NCBI RefSeq assembly: GCF_902729445.1
Contig: NZ_CACVCE010000056.1
Location: 62,001-126,000, forward strand
Direction: 5' to 3'
Length of the DNA: 64,000 nt
From: Magnetospirillum sp902729445
Lineage (GTDB): Bacteria; Pseudomonadota; Alphaproteobacteria; Rhodospirillales; Magnetospirillaceae
Part shown: positions 22,718-31,475 of the stretch, in pieces
How the letters are laid out: every line of letters begins with the position of its first letter
Numbering within the stretch: the first letter of the stretch is position 1
The notes under the pieces: model-generated
Databases searched by the model: none
What the model was told of the DNA's origin: nothing
The model's input: only the letters and a program-made list of their open reading frames with translations
Program-made: the position numbers and the translations under genes

Positions 22718-25700
22718 TTAGTGAGGATGCTCGCGGCCGTACCAGCGGGCGACCATCGCGCGGATCACCACATAGAAGATCGGCGTGAAGATCAGGCCGA
22801 ACACGGTGACGCCCAGCATTCCCGAGAACACCGCGGTCCCCAGCGACTGGCGCATTTCGGCGCCGGCGCCTATGCCCCACACCAGCGGTGCCACGCCCAG
22901 CACGAAGGCCAGCGAGGTCATCAGGATCGGCCTGAGGCGGGTGCGGGCGGCATGCACGGCGGCGTCGATCCGGTTCATGCCATCGACGCTCTCGGCCTGA
23001 CGGGCGAACTCGACGATCAGGATGGCGTTCTTGGCCGCCAGTCCGATCAGCACGATGAAGCCGATCTGGGCCAGGATGTTGATGGGCAGGCCGCGCACCA
23101 ACAGGCCGGAAATGCCGGCCAGCAGGCACATCGGCACGATCAGCACCACCGCCAGCGGCAGCGACCAGCTTTCATACTGGGCGGCCAGCAGCAGGAACAC
23201 GAACAGCACCGAGGCGGCGAACACCAAAAGACCGTTATTGCCGGCCAGGATTTCCTGCAAGGCCAACTCGGTCCATTCGAAGCCGAACCCTTCCGGCAGC
23301 CGTTCATTGGCCAGAGTGCGCATGGCATCCAGCGCGTAGCCCGACGAATAGCCGGGCATCGCAGCACCTTGCAGCTCGGCGGCGGGATACAGATTGTAGC
23401 GCGGCACGCGGTAGGGGCCGGTGTCGTAATTGAACGACGCCACCGAGCCGATCGGCACCATCTGGCCCTTGTCGTTCCTGACCTTCAGAGTGGCGATGTC
23501 GCGGATGTCGTCGCGGAATTGGGAATCGGCCTGGGCGGTGACCCGGTAGGTGCGACCCAGGAAGTTGAATTCGTTGACGAACACCGAGCCCAGATAGACC
23601 TGCAGCGCCTCGTTGACGCGGTCGGCCGGCACGCCCAGCATCTGGGCGCGAACCCGGTCCAGGTCGGCGAAGACGTTCGGCGTGCGGGTGTTGTAAAGGG
23701 TGAAGACGTTCATCAGGCCCGGCACCTTGTTGGCCGCCATCATCATGTCGATGGCAACCTCTTCCAGCGCCTTCGATCCGCGCCCGGCCTTGTCCTGCAA
23801 GATCATCTTGAAGCCGCCGGCACTGCCGATGCCGCGCACCGGCGGCGGCTGCACGGTGATGATCATCGCTTCTTGGATCGCGCCCATGCGCTTTTTCAGG
23901 TCGGCGGCGATGACCGACGAATGCAGCCCAAGCGCGGCGCGCTCCTCGAAGCTTTTCAGCGGCACGAAGATCGCCGCCGCGTTCGAGGCATTGGTGAAGG
24001 TCGAGGCATCCAGGCCGGCGAACGGCACCGCATGGGCGACTCCCGGGGTGGCCAGCATGATCTCGACCGCCTGGCGGACGACCTTGTCGGTGCGGGCCAA
24101 CGAGGATCCGGCCGGCAATTGCACGATGTTGATCAGATAGCCCTGGTCCTGGTCGGGGATGAAGCCCTTGGGCGTGGTGGCGAACTGCCAGCCGGCCACA
24201 CCGATCAGGCCGCCATAGAGAACCAGCATCAAGACGCTCATCCGCAGGACCTTGCGGGTCAGGCTGCCATAGCCGCCGGCCAGGCGGTCGAAGCCCTTGT
24301 TAAAGGCGGCGAAGAAATTATGCACAGGGTGGGTCCAGGCCGGCCCCGACAGCTTGGGTTCAGCGTGGTGGGCCCGGAACAGCAATGCGCACAGGGCTGG
24401 GGATAAGGTCAGTGATACGATCAGCGAGATGATGGTCGAGGCCGAGATGGTCACGGCGAATTGCTTGAAGAAGGCGCCCGAGATGCCGGGGATGAAGGCG
24501 GCCGGGATGAACACCGCGCATAAGACCAGGGCGATCGAGATCAGGGCCGATCCCACCTCGTCCATGGTGACATGGGCGGCGTTTCGGGGGCTCATGCCCT
24601 CGCGGATGTTGCGCTCGACGTTTTCGACCACGACGATGGCGTCATCGACGACGATGCCGACCGCCAGCACCAGCCCGAACAGCGACAGGTTGTTGAGCGA
24701 ATAGCCCAGCGCCGACAGTACCGCGAAGGTGCCGACCAGCGAGACCGGGATCGCCACCACCGGCACCACCGAGGCCCGCCAGGTCTGCAGGAACAGCACC
24801 ACCACCACCACCACCAGGGCCATGGCCTCGAAGATGGTGGTGTTGACCGCCGACACCGACTGGGCGATGAACTGGGTCGGGTTGTAGGGCACGTCATAGC
24901 GCACCCCGGGCGGGAAGGCCTTCGACAGCTCCTCCATCTTCTTCAACAGGCGCTCGGCGGTGGCCAGCGCGTTGGAACCGGGGCGCTGGAACACCGCCAC
25001 CGGAACAGCCGGGCGGCGGTCGAGATAGCCGTTCAGGCTGTAATCCTGGGCGCCCAGCTCGATGCGGGCGATGTCCTTCAGGCGGGTGACGCGGCCTTCG
25101 GCATCGGTCTTGACGATGACATTGCCGAATTGGGCGGGATCGGTCAGGCGGCCTTGCGTCTGCACGCTGAACTGGAAGGCGCCCTGGTCGGGCATCGGCG
25201 GCGCGTTCAGCATGCCGGCGGCGACCTGGACGTTCTGCGATTGCAGCGCGCGCACCACCTCGCCGCCGGTCAGGTTGCGGGCCGCCGCCTTGTCGGGGTC
25301 CAGCCACACCCGCATGGCATAATCGCGGGCGCCGAACACGCGGACATCGCCGACCCCGTCCAGGCGGGCCAGCACGTCCATGATCTGCAAGGTGGCATAA
25401 TTGGACAGATAGATCTGATCGCGCGATTCATCGGGCGACGAGATATGGATCACCATCAGCATGTCGGGCGAGTTCTTCGCCACGGTGACGCCGATGCGCT
25501 TGACCTCGTCGGGCAGGCGGGCCTGGGCGATGGCGACGCGGTTTTGCACCAGCACCTGGGCGGTGTCGAGATTGGTGCCCAGCGCGAAGGTGATGGTGAG
25601 CCGCAGGTTGCCGTCGCCGGTGGCCTGGCTGCTCATGTACAGCATGTTCTCGACGCCGTTGATCTGCTGTTCCAGGGGCGTCGCCACCGTTTCCGACACC

Positions 25701-25873
25701 ACCCGGGCCGAGGCGCCGGGATAGGACGCCGAGACGATGATGGTCGGCGGCGCGATTTCCGGGTATTGCGCGACCGGCAGGGTGAAATAGGCGATGGCGC
25801 CGATGATGGTGATCAGCGCCGACACCACGGTCGCGAAGATCGGGCGGTCGATGAAGAAGTGGGAAAGGCGCAT
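22718..25873 (-). CDS. RND multidrug efflux pump, inner-membrane subunit (HAE1/AcrB type, 1051 aa)
   Basis: A proton-driven tripartite efflux transporter subunit. It begins MRLSHFFIDRPIFATVVSAL, has the two-fold AcrB architecture with twelve helices and two large periplasmic loops, and shows the paired aspartates of helix 4 in VGIVVDDAIVVVENVERNI. Other family stretches are PVAQYPEIAPPTI and ATGDGNLRLTITF. It is full length. It follows the adaptor gene by 12 bp. No outer-membrane factor gene is next to it, so it probably borrows a TolC from elsewhere. Substrate unknown. Confidence 0.94.
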   Translation of the reverse strand: MRLSHFFIDRPIFATVVSALITIIGAIAYFTLPVAQYPEIAPPTIIVSASYPGASARVVSETVATPLEQQINGVENMLYMSSQATGDGNLRLTITFALGTNLDTAQVLVQNRVAIAQARLPDEVKRIGVTVAKNSPDMLMVIHISSPDESRDQIYLSNYATLQIMDVLARLDGVGDVRVFGARDYAMRVWLDPDKAAARNLTGGEVVRALQSQNVQVAAGMLNAPPMPDQGAFQFSVQTQGRLTDPAQFGNVIVKTDAEGRVTRLKDIARIELGAQDYSLNGYLDRRPAVPVAVFQRPGSNALATAERLLKKMEELSKAFPPGVRYDVPYNPTQFIAQSVSAVNTTIFEAMALVVVVVVLFLQTWRASVVPVVAIPVSLVGTFAVLSALGYSLNNLSLFGLVLAVGIVVDDAIVVVENVERNIREGMSPRNAAHVTMDEVGSALISIALVLCAVFIPAAFIPGISGAFFKQFAVTISASTIISLIVSLTLSPALCALLFRAHHAEPKLSGPAWTHPVHNFFAAFNKGFDRLAGGYGSLTRKVLRMSVLMLVLYGGLIGVAGWQFATTPKGFIPDQDQGYLINIVQLPAGSSLARTDKVVRQAVEIMLATPGVAHAVPFAGLDASTFTNASNAAAIFVPLKSFEERAALGLHSSVIAADLKKRMGAIQEAMIITVQPPPVRGIGSAGGFKMILQDKAGRGSKALEEVAIDMMMAANKVPGLMNVFTLYNTRTPNVFADLDRVRAQMLGVPADRVNEALQVYLGSVFVNEFNFLGRTYRVTAQADSQFRDDIRDIATLKVRNDKGQMVPIGSVASFNYDTGPYRVPRYNLYPAAELQGAAMPGYSSGYALDAMRTLANERLPEGFGFEWTELALQEILAGNNGLLVFAASVLFVFLLLAAQYESWSLPLAVVLIVPMCLLAGISGLLVRGLPINILAQIGFIVLIGLAAKNAILIVEFARQAESVDGMNRIDAAVHAARTRLRPILMTSLAFVLGVAPLVWGIGAGAEMRQSLGTAVFSGMLGVTVFGLIFTPIFYVVIRAMVARWYGREHPH

Positions 25874-25885
25874 GGCGGGCGCCCC

Positions 25886-27061
25886 CTACTTGATGGTGCC
25901 GGGCTGGGCCGTCACCTTCGAACCGGGTCTGGCCCGCAGCAGTCCGTTGATCACCACCTGATCCTCGGCGCCAAGCCCTGAGCGGATGATGCGCAACCCA
26001 TCGATCAGGCCGCCGATCTCGACCGGGCGCGGCGCCACGGTGCCGTCGGGGGTGACAATCATCACGATCTTGCGGTTCTGGTCGGTGACCACCGCGGCAT
26101 CAGGCAGCAGCAGCGCCTCGAAGGGGGCGGTGGCCGGCATGCGGATGCGGCCGAAGGCGCCGGGCGCGATGAAATTGTCGGTATTGGCAAGGGTGGCCCG
26201 CGCCCGAATGGTGCCGCTGGCCTTGTCCAGCTGGTTGTCGATGAAGGTCAGGCGCCCCTGGCGGCCCCAGCTCTTCTCGTCCATCAGGCGCAGTTCGACC
26301 GGCACGTCCAGTTGGCCCTGGGCGGAGACCGCGCCATGCACGCGCTGGAAGGCCAGCAGGTCGGCCTCGCTCATGTCGAAGGTGAAGTAAAGCGGGTCCT
26401 GCGAGACGATGGTGGTCAGCAAGGTCGGGGTGGTGGTGGCCGACACCAGATTGCCGATGCTGATCTGGCGCGCCCCCACCCGGCCCGAAACCGGGGCGGT
26501 GATGCGGGTGAATTGCAGGTTCAACTCTGCCTCGCGCACGGCGGCGCGGGCGGCCTCGGCGGCGGCGCCGGCGCCCTTGGATTCGGTCTGGCGCTGGTCC
26601 AGCAGGGTTTGGGGGGCGTAGTCGCGCCGCTGCAGTTCGTCGACGCGCGACAATTGGCGGCCGGCGAAGTCGCGGCTGGCGCCGGCCTGTTCCAGCTTGG
26701 CCCGGGCCTGGGCCAGGGCGATTTCATAAGGCCGGGGATCGATGGTGAACAACAAGTCGCCCTTTTGCACCATCTGGCCGTCGGCGAAGTGGATGTCGGT
26801 CAGATAGCCGCCGACCCGGGCGCGCAGCTCGACATGATCGATGGCGGCGAACTGGCCGGTGAATTCCAGCCATTCGGTGACCGAGCGCTTGACCGGGGCC
26901 GACACCGTCACCGGCGGCGCGCCGCCGGGGCCGCCGGCCTGGGGGGCGCCACGAGCGGAGGCGGGCGAGGTCTGGCGCGAGGCGAAATAGATCCCCGCCG
27001 CCAGGGTCGCGGCCAGAACCAAGGCGATCACGACGATCGGACGAGAGAAGAAGCGCGCCAT
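25886..27061 (-). CDS. RND efflux periplasmic adaptor subunit (AcrA/MexA type, 391 aa)
   Basis: It starts MARFFSRPIVVIALVLAATL (a membrane anchor/signal), then has a Pro/Gly-rich linker, lipoyl halves (VGGYLTDIHFADGQMVQKGD and FTRITAPVSGRVGARQISIG), an alpha-hairpin, and a beta-barrel and membrane-proximal domain (PVEIGGLIDGLRIIRSGL). I chose ATG 27061, with GGGG seven bases upstream, over an ATG at 27088. It forms an operon with the downstream pump. The structured RNA candidate and the LysR gene lie upstream on the same strand, which may bear on its regulation. Confidence 0.92.
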   Translation of the reverse strand: MARFFSRPIVVIALVLAATLAAGIYFASRQTSPASARGAPQAGGPGGAPPVTVSAPVKRSVTEWLEFTGQFAAIDHVELRARVGGYLTDIHFADGQMVQKGDLLFTIDPRPYEIALAQARAKLEQAGASRDFAGRQLSRVDELQRRDYAPQTLLDQRQTESKGAGAAAEAARAAVREAELNLQFTRITAPVSGRVGARQISIGNLVSATTTPTLLTTIVSQDPLYFTFDMSEADLLAFQRVHGAVSAQGQLDVPVELRLMDEKSWGRQGRLTFIDNQLDKASGTIRARATLANTDNFIAPGAFGRIRMPATAPFEALLLPDAAVVTDQNRKIVMIVTPDGTVAPRPVEIGGLIDGLRIIRSGLGAEDQVVINGLLRARPGSKVTAQPGTIK

Positions 27062-27174
27062 CACCAACCCCGAACCGGCATGTTGCAAAGCAGTCGGACA
27101 GTAAGTGAGCTTCCGAAAACCGTGTCAATCGTCAAGGGGGCGAACTGGGGCGATTCTTTGGTCTGTAGGCGCAC

Positions 27175-27207
27175 AAAAAGAAACCCCCCGGTTATGCACC
27201 GGGGGGT
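27175..27207 (-). terminator. Strong intrinsic terminator
   Basis: On the minus strand: ACCCCCCGG, a seven-base loop, CCGGGGGGT, then TTCTTTTTG. It ends the structured RNA and/or the LysR transcript, about 115 bp before the efflux adaptor start. Confidence 0.88.
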
Positions 27208-27345
27208 AAAGTCTAACAGGGAGGCTTCACGTCTAGGAGACGTAGGACCCGAAGGCCCTGGAAACCCAGGCAAACGGCCTGGGAAACTCGGCGGGAGGGT
27301 ACAAAATCCGCCTAAACTTGCGAGGTGCTGCGCCGCAGCAACCTG
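27175..27345 (-). ncRNA. Candidate structured small RNA with intrinsic terminator
   Basis: Read on the minus strand, five consecutive stem-loops precede a terminator. They are: a bulged GCTGC/GCAGC stem (27324-27343); a GGCGG/CCGCC stem with CCCTCCC across its loop (27290-27312); CCCAGGC-cgttt-GCCTGGG (27265-27283); AGGGCC-ttcg-GGTCCT with a UUCG tetraloop (27244-27259); and ACGTCT-cct-AGACGT (27229-27243). A single-stranded CCTCCC follows, before the 9-bp terminator stem and T-run. Two exposed CCUCCC motifs could pair with Shine-Dalgarno sequences, as in alphaproteobacterial regulators such as AbcR. It could instead be the 3' UTR of the LysR gene or the leader of the efflux operon. The family is not recognised; the ends are estimates. 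Confidence 0.55.
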
Positions 27346-27453
27346 TGACCTGATATGTACGGGATAACGCATATTGTTGCTATGCAAATAAATTCAGCCA
27401 TGCCATGCGTTTGACGCATACCAATGGTCGGGGCGCACTGGCGGCAGGGGGAA

Positions 27454-28347
27454 TTAAAGGGATTCCTGAATCTTGTGCAGCAGGAAGTCGCGGAAGACGG
27501 TGATGCGCTTGGAATGGCGCAGTTCTTCCGGGTAGACGAAATAAACGTCGACCTTGGGGCCCTTCAGTTCGGGCAGGATATTGACCAGGGCGTCGGCCTC
27601 GGTCGACAGGTAGTCGGGCATCGCGGCGATGCCCAGGCCCGACTTCACCGCACGGTAGATGCCGTAGATGTTATTGACCTCAAGCACCGGGTGGCGCGGC
27701 CTGGACGGCTGGGCGCCGGCTTCCAGCAGCCAGTTGACGTTGGATACCGGCGGCGACACGCGCGCATCGTCGCCATAGACGATGATGTGGTGGTTGTCCA
27801 AATCCTCGGGCGTGGTTGGAACGCCGTGCTTCTTCAGGTATTCCGGCGAGGCGTAGACGTTGTAATTCATGGTCAGCAGATGGCGCTGGATCAGGTCGGG
27901 CTGACGCGGCGGCATCATGCGGATGGCGACGTCGGCCTCGCGCATCGCCAGGTCCAGTTCGCCGTCATACAGCACCATGGTCAGGGCGATGTCGGGATAA
28001 AGGTCCAGGAAATCCTTGATGCGTGGCGTCAGCCACAGGCTGCCGAAGGCGACGGTGGTGGTGACCTTCAACGGGCCTTGCGGCCGCTCGCGGCTTTCGG
28101 TCAGCAGGGCCTCGGTCATGGCCAGCTTGGAAAAGATTTCGCGGGCGGTCTTGTACAGCAGTTCGCCCTGCTCGGTCAGGATCAGGCCGCGGGCATGGCG
28201 ATGGAACAGCGGCAGGTTCAGGCTTTCTTCCAGCGCGCTGATCTGGCGGCTGACCGCCGACTGGCTGAGGTTCAGGACCTCTCCGGCGTGGGTGAAGCTG
28301 CCCGCTTCGGCCACGGCGTGGAAGACCCTGAGTTTATCCCAATCCAT
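27454..28347 (-). CDS. LysR-family transcriptional regulator, LsrB/VtlR type (297 aa)
   Basis: The N-terminal winged helix is MDWDKLRVFHAVAEAGSFTH with AGEVLNLSQSAVSRQISALE, very close to rhizobial LsrB/VtlR. The effector-binding domain follows (about residues 90-290). The trxB gene lies just upstream on the same strand, the same order as trxB-lsrB in Rhizobiales. LsrB/VtlR proteins control oxidative and envelope responses and the AbcR small RNAs. Unlike rhizobial LsrB, for which cysteine-based redox sensing has been reported, this protein contains no cysteine at all. The subfamily name is by resemblance and synteny. Confidence 0.9.
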   Translation of the reverse strand: MDWDKLRVFHAVAEAGSFTHAGEVLNLSQSAVSRQISALEESLNLPLFHRHARGLILTEQGELLYKTAREIFSKLAMTEALLTESRERPQGPLKVTTTVAFGSLWLTPRIKDFLDLYPDIALTMVLYDGELDLAMREADVAIRMMPPRQPDLIQRHLLTMNYNVYASPEYLKKHGVPTTPEDLDNHHIIVYGDDARVSPPVSNVNWLLEAGAQPSRPRHPVLEVNNIYGIYRAVKSGLGIAAMPDYLSTEADALVNILPELKGPKVDVYFVYPEELRHSKRITVFRDFLLHKIQESL

Positions 28348-28386
28348 GATCCCTGGAAGGCCCCCCGGCCTGTCTTGTCGTTATTG

Positions 28387-28416
28387 CCGGCCGGTCCCAT
28401 GGTTGGGGCCGGCCGG
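28387..28416. terminator. Hairpin after trxB
   Basis: CCGGCCGG arms flank a loop (TCCCATGGTTGGGG) that can extend the stem. It lies 24 bases after the trxB stop codon and before the LysR gene. No T-run follows, so termination would be partial. Confidence 0.5.
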
Positions 28417-28439
28417 TGAGGGAAACACTGTGCCGGAAC

Positions 28440-29390
28440 TTAAGACCCGTGTCCATGCGCGGCGAGGAAGCGTTCCGCCTCGAGCGCGGCCATGCAGCCG
28501 GTGCCGGCGGCGGTGACCGCCTGGCGGAACACCTTGTCCTGAACGTCGCCGGCGGCGAACAGGCCGGGCAGGTTGGTGGCGGTCGAGCCGGGGGTGGTGA
28601 CGATGTAGCCCTCGTCGTCGATGGTCACCACGCCCTTGAACAATTCGGTGTTGGGCGAATGGCCGATGGCGACGAACACGCCGTCGCACGACAATTCGCT
28701 GGTGGCGTTGGTCTTGACGTTCTTCAGGCGGACCGAGGTGACCACCGGCGGCGTGCCCGAGCCCAGGATTTCGTCGACCACGCTGTCCCACACCACGGCC
28801 ACCTTGGGGTTGGCGAACAAGCGGTCCTGGGCGATCTTTTCGGCGCGGAGCGAATCGCGGCGATGGATCAAGGTCACCTTCGAGGCGATGCCCGACAGGT
28901 AGATGGCTTCCTCGACCGCCGAGTTGCCGCCGCCGACCACCACCACTTCCTTGTTGCGGAAGAAGAAGCCGTCGCAGGTGGCGCAGGCCGACACGCCGAA
29001 GCCCTGATAGGTCTTTTCCGACGGGATGCCCAGCCAGCGGGCGGTGGCGCCGGTGCAGACGATCACGGTGTCGCCGATATATTCGTCGCCGGAATCGCCC
29101 TTGGCCACGAACGGGCGCTTGGACAGATCGACCTCGACGATGGTGTCGTACAGGAACTGGGCGCCGACATGTTCGGCCTGGGCCTGCATCTGCTCCATCA
29201 GCCAGGGGCCCTGGACCGCTTCGGCGAAGCCGGGGAAATTCTCGACATCGGTGGTGATGGTCAACTGACCGCCCGGCTGCAGGCCGGCGACCAGGATGGG
29301 CTCCAGATTGGCGCGCGCGGCGTAGATCGCCGCGGTGCAGCCGGCCGGACCGGAACCGAGAATCAGGACCTTGGTGCGATGGGTAGCCAT
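28440..29390 (-). CDS. trxB: Thioredoxin reductase (316 aa)
   Basis: A flavoenzyme that passes electrons from NADPH to thioredoxin. It has an FAD-binding GSGPAGCTAAIYAARA near the N-terminus, the redox pair in CATCDGFFF at about residue 135, an NADPH-binding VVGGGNSAVEEAIYLS, and a C-terminal LFAAGDVQDKVFRQAVTAAG. Full length. With the peroxiredoxin upstream and the LsrB-like LysR gene downstream it makes a redox-defence group. Confidence 0.96.
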   Translation of the reverse strand: MATHRTKVLILGSGPAGCTAAIYAARANLEPILVAGLQPGGQLTITTDVENFPGFAEAVQGPWLMEQMQAQAEHVGAQFLYDTIVEVDLSKRPFVAKGDSGDEYIGDTVIVCTGATARWLGIPSEKTYQGFGVSACATCDGFFFRNKEVVVVGGGNSAVEEAIYLSGIASKVTLIHRRDSLRAEKIAQDRLFANPKVAVVWDSVVDEILGSGTPPVVTSVRLKNVKTNATSELSCDGVFVAIGHSPNTELFKGVVTIDDEGYIVTTPGSTATNLPGLFAAGDVQDKVFRQAVTAAGTGCMAALEAERFLAAHGHGS

Positions 29391-29460
29391 GGATATTCCC
29401 TTTGATTTATCGCCTGAGAATAAGTCGGGGGCGGCGTCCGTGCAAGCCGGCGCACAACCG

Positions 29461-29489
29461 AAAAAGGGCGCGAGTGACTCGCGCCCTTT
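29461..29489 (-). terminator. Intrinsic terminator of the peroxiredoxin gene
   Basis: A perfect 12-bp stem AAAGGGCGCGAG / CTCGCGCCCTTT with a three-base loop. On the minus strand it runs into a T-run (TTTTT). It begins 28 bases after the peroxiredoxin stop codon. Confidence 0.9.
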
Positions 29490-29516
29490 CCGGATCGACC
29501 CTTATGGAAAAGGGGA

Positions 29517-30137
29517 TTACAGCTCGCCGGCGTGCTTGGCCAGGTATTCGGCGACGCCGGCCGGGTTGGCCTTCATGCCGGCCTTGCCCTTCTGCCAGCC
29601 GGCGGGGCAGACCTCGCCATGCTCTTCATGGAACTGCAGGGCATCGACCAGGCGCAGCATCTCGTCGACATTGCGGCCCAGCGGCAGGTTGTTGACATGG
29701 GCGACCTGGACGTTGCCGTCCTTGTCGATCAGGAACGAACCGCGAAGCGCCACGGCGTCGTTGATCAGCACGCCATAGGACTTGGCGATCGACTTGGTCA
29801 GGTCGGCGACCATCGGGAACTGGACGTTGCCCAGGCCGCCCTTCTCGACGGCGGTGTTCTTCCAGGCCAGGTGGGTGAAGTGGGAATCGACCGACACCGC
29901 GACAACCTTGCAGTTCTTGTCGGCCAGGGCCTTGACGCGGTGGTCGTGGGCCAGGATTTCCGACGGGCAGACGAAGGTGAAGTCCAGCGGGTAGAAGAAC
30001 ACCAGGCCATACGAGCCGGCCAGATAGGACTTCAGGTTGAACGCCTGCTCGATCGAATTGTCGGGCATGACGGCGGGCGCGGTGAAGTCGGGGGCGGCCT
30101 TGGTCACCAGGCTCAGCGGATTGACGGCGTCGGACAT
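29517..30137 (-). CDS. Typical 2-Cys peroxiredoxin (206 aa)
   Basis: An AhpC/Prx1-type peroxidase that reduces hydrogen and organic peroxides, recycled by thioredoxin. The peroxidatic Cys is in FYPLDFTFVCPSEI (about residue 57) and the resolving Cys is in EEHGEVCPAGWQKGK. The length is normal. Its own terminator separates it from trxB downstream, so it can be expressed alone at high level. An Lrp-type regulator is divergently encoded 250 bp away. Confidence 0.95.
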   Translation of the reverse strand: MSDAVNPLSLVTKAAPDFTAPAVMPDNSIEQAFNLKSYLAGSYGLVFFYPLDFTFVCPSEILAHDHRVKALADKNCKVVAVSVDSHFTHLAWKNTAVEKGGLGNVQFPMVADLTKSIAKSYGVLINDAVALRGSFLIDKDGNVQVAHVNNLPLGRNVDEMLRLVDALQFHEEHGEVCPAGWQKGKAGMKANPAGVAEYLAKHAGEL

Positions 30138-30349
30138 CCTTCGGTCTCCATATGCAAAATGGGGTTAAGCGAATTCAGAGACGACAATCTAGCCGGGTCG
30201 CGGCGGTTGCACAAGATAGAATGATTGTAAAGTGGCTCCCATCCCCTGATTGGGTAAACCTTTCCGCCGAAGCAACCTTTCCCTGGCCATGTTGGAATAG
30301 TTCGCGTCGGCGGAATCGCGGGCTTGGCGGATGCGCGAAGGCTTGGTAA

Positions 30350-30355
30350 TATAAT
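30350..30355 (+). promoter_or_regulatory. Consensus -10 box (TATAAT) upstream of the Lrp-type gene
   Basis: A perfect TATAAT stands 33 bases before the start codon. No good -35 is present at 16-18 bases (TTGGCG is 20 bases away), so the promoter is tentative or needs an activator. Confidence 0.4.
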
Positions 30356-30388
30356 TTCGTGAAACACCGTCCTTTTGGAGTCCCTTGA

Positions 30389-30895
30389 ATGCAACGGGTC
30401 AAGCTCGACCGGATCGACCGCCGAATCCTGGCGGATCTGCAAGCCGACGGTCGGATGACCAACGTCGAATTGGCGCGGCGTGCCGGCATTTCCGCACCGC
30501 CCTGCCTTCGCCGTGTCCGCGCCTTGGAAGAGGCGGGCTATATCCGCGGCTACCACGCCGAGATCGAGCCGCACGCCCTGGGCTTCAACGTCACCGTTTT
30601 CGCCCATGTCGGCCTGAACAGCCAGGCCGAGGCCGATCTCAAGGCATTCGAGGAGCTGGTGCTGGCCTGGCCCGAGGTGCGCGAGTGCCACATGCTGGCC
30701 GGCGAGACCGACTTTTTGCTGAAGATCGTCGCCCATGACTGGGACGATTATCAGCGTTTCCTGACCACCAAGCTGACGGCGGCTCCCAACATCAGCCACG
30801 TCAAGAGCAGCCTGGCCATCCGCAATTCCAAGCATCAGCCGGGCATCCCCATCGATGTCGAGGCCGGTCCCGAAGCCGACGAGGACGAGCGCTGA
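30389..30895 (+). CDS. Lrp/AsnC-family transcriptional regulator (168 aa)
   Basis: The N-terminal helix-turn-helix (LDRIDRRILADLQADGRMTN, then LARRAGISAPPCLRRVRALE) is followed by an AsnC/RAM ligand-binding domain (VRECHMLAGETDFLLKIVAH) and a short acidic tail (PEADEDER). GGAG precedes ATG 30389. It is divergent from the peroxiredoxin gene and overlaps the next gene by one base (TGATG). The effector is probably an amino acid; the targets are unknown. Confidence 0.94.
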   Translation: MQRVKLDRIDRRILADLQADGRMTNVELARRAGISAPPCLRRVRALEEAGYIRGYHAEIEPHALGFNVTVFAHVGLNSQAEADLKAFEELVLAWPEVRECHMLAGETDFLLKIVAHDWDDYQRFLTTKLTAAPNISHVKSSLAIRNSKHQPGIPIDVEAGPEADEDER

Positions 30896-31422
30896 TGCGC
30901 AGGGCCGCCGCCTGGATCGCGGTCCTGGTGGCGAGCCTGCTGCCGATTCCGGGTTGGGCCTCGGGCGGTGGTGGCGGTGGCGGTGGAGCGGACAAGCCGG
31001 CGCCGCCCTCGATCGCCATCCAGAAGCGGGTGCTGAAGCCGGCCCCGACCGTGCTTGATCCGATCGGCGGCTTTCGCGTCGCCATCACCCAGGTCAGCTA
31101 TCCCGGCGTGCCCGAGCGCAGCGCGTGTCGCCTGTTGGCCCGCGCCTTCAATACCGGCACCGAGAAGGTCGGCCTGTTCCTGATGGTCCACACCTTCGAC
31201 AGTCATAAGGTGCCGCTGAATTCGTGGCTGATCCCGACCGCCGAGGTGGCCCCCGGCCAGTCGATCGAGCGGATCTATTCGTGCAAGCTGGCGCAATATC
31301 TGAAACTGGACGTCGCCAATGCCGGGGCCTGGCCGGCCATCTGCAAGGTCGGCGGCGAGGAACGCTCGCCCTGCCCGGTGACGCTGAATTTCGAAGCCAA
31401 TCTCGAACTGATCGAGAAATAG
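30895..31422 (+). CDS. Exported hypothetical protein (175 aa)
   Basis: A signal peptide (MRRAAAWIAVLVASLLPIPG, cleaved near WAS|GGG) is followed by a run of eight glycines and a beta-rich domain with three cysteines (RSACRLLARAF, YSCKLAQYL, AICKVGGEERSPCP has more). The family is not recognised. It overlaps the Lrp-type gene by one base and is probably co-translated with it. Predicted periplasmic. Confidence 0.8.
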   Translation: MRRAAAWIAVLVASLLPIPGWASGGGGGGGGADKPAPPSIAIQKRVLKPAPTVLDPIGGFRVAITQVSYPGVPERSACRLLARAFNTGTEKVGLFLMVHTFDSHKVPLNSWLIPTAEVAPGQSIERIYSCKLAQYLKLDVANAGAWPAICKVGGEERSPCPVTLNFEANLELIEK

Positions 31423-31475
31423 GGCGCCCGCCCAGCCCGATTGCCCCAGCCCCCCATCGGCGGTATAACCCGCCC

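Larger units (their letters stand above)
27062..27453. other. 390-bp intergenic region between LysR gene and efflux operon
   Basis: There is no protein gene. The part at 27175-27345 is the structured RNA candidate listed separately. An AT-rich stretch at 27360-27400 could hold its promoter, and a short dyad ATGCGT-TTG-ACGCAT lies at 27405-27419. The remaining 110 bp before the adaptor contain TTGACA-like elements on the minus strand that could drive the efflux operon, but no clear -10. Confidence 0.6.

Noticed and set aside
27061..27387. 108-residue minus-strand ORF through the structured RNA
   Set aside because: It runs through the terminator hairpin and merges into the adaptor start; the composition is not protein-like and the hairpins explain the region better.
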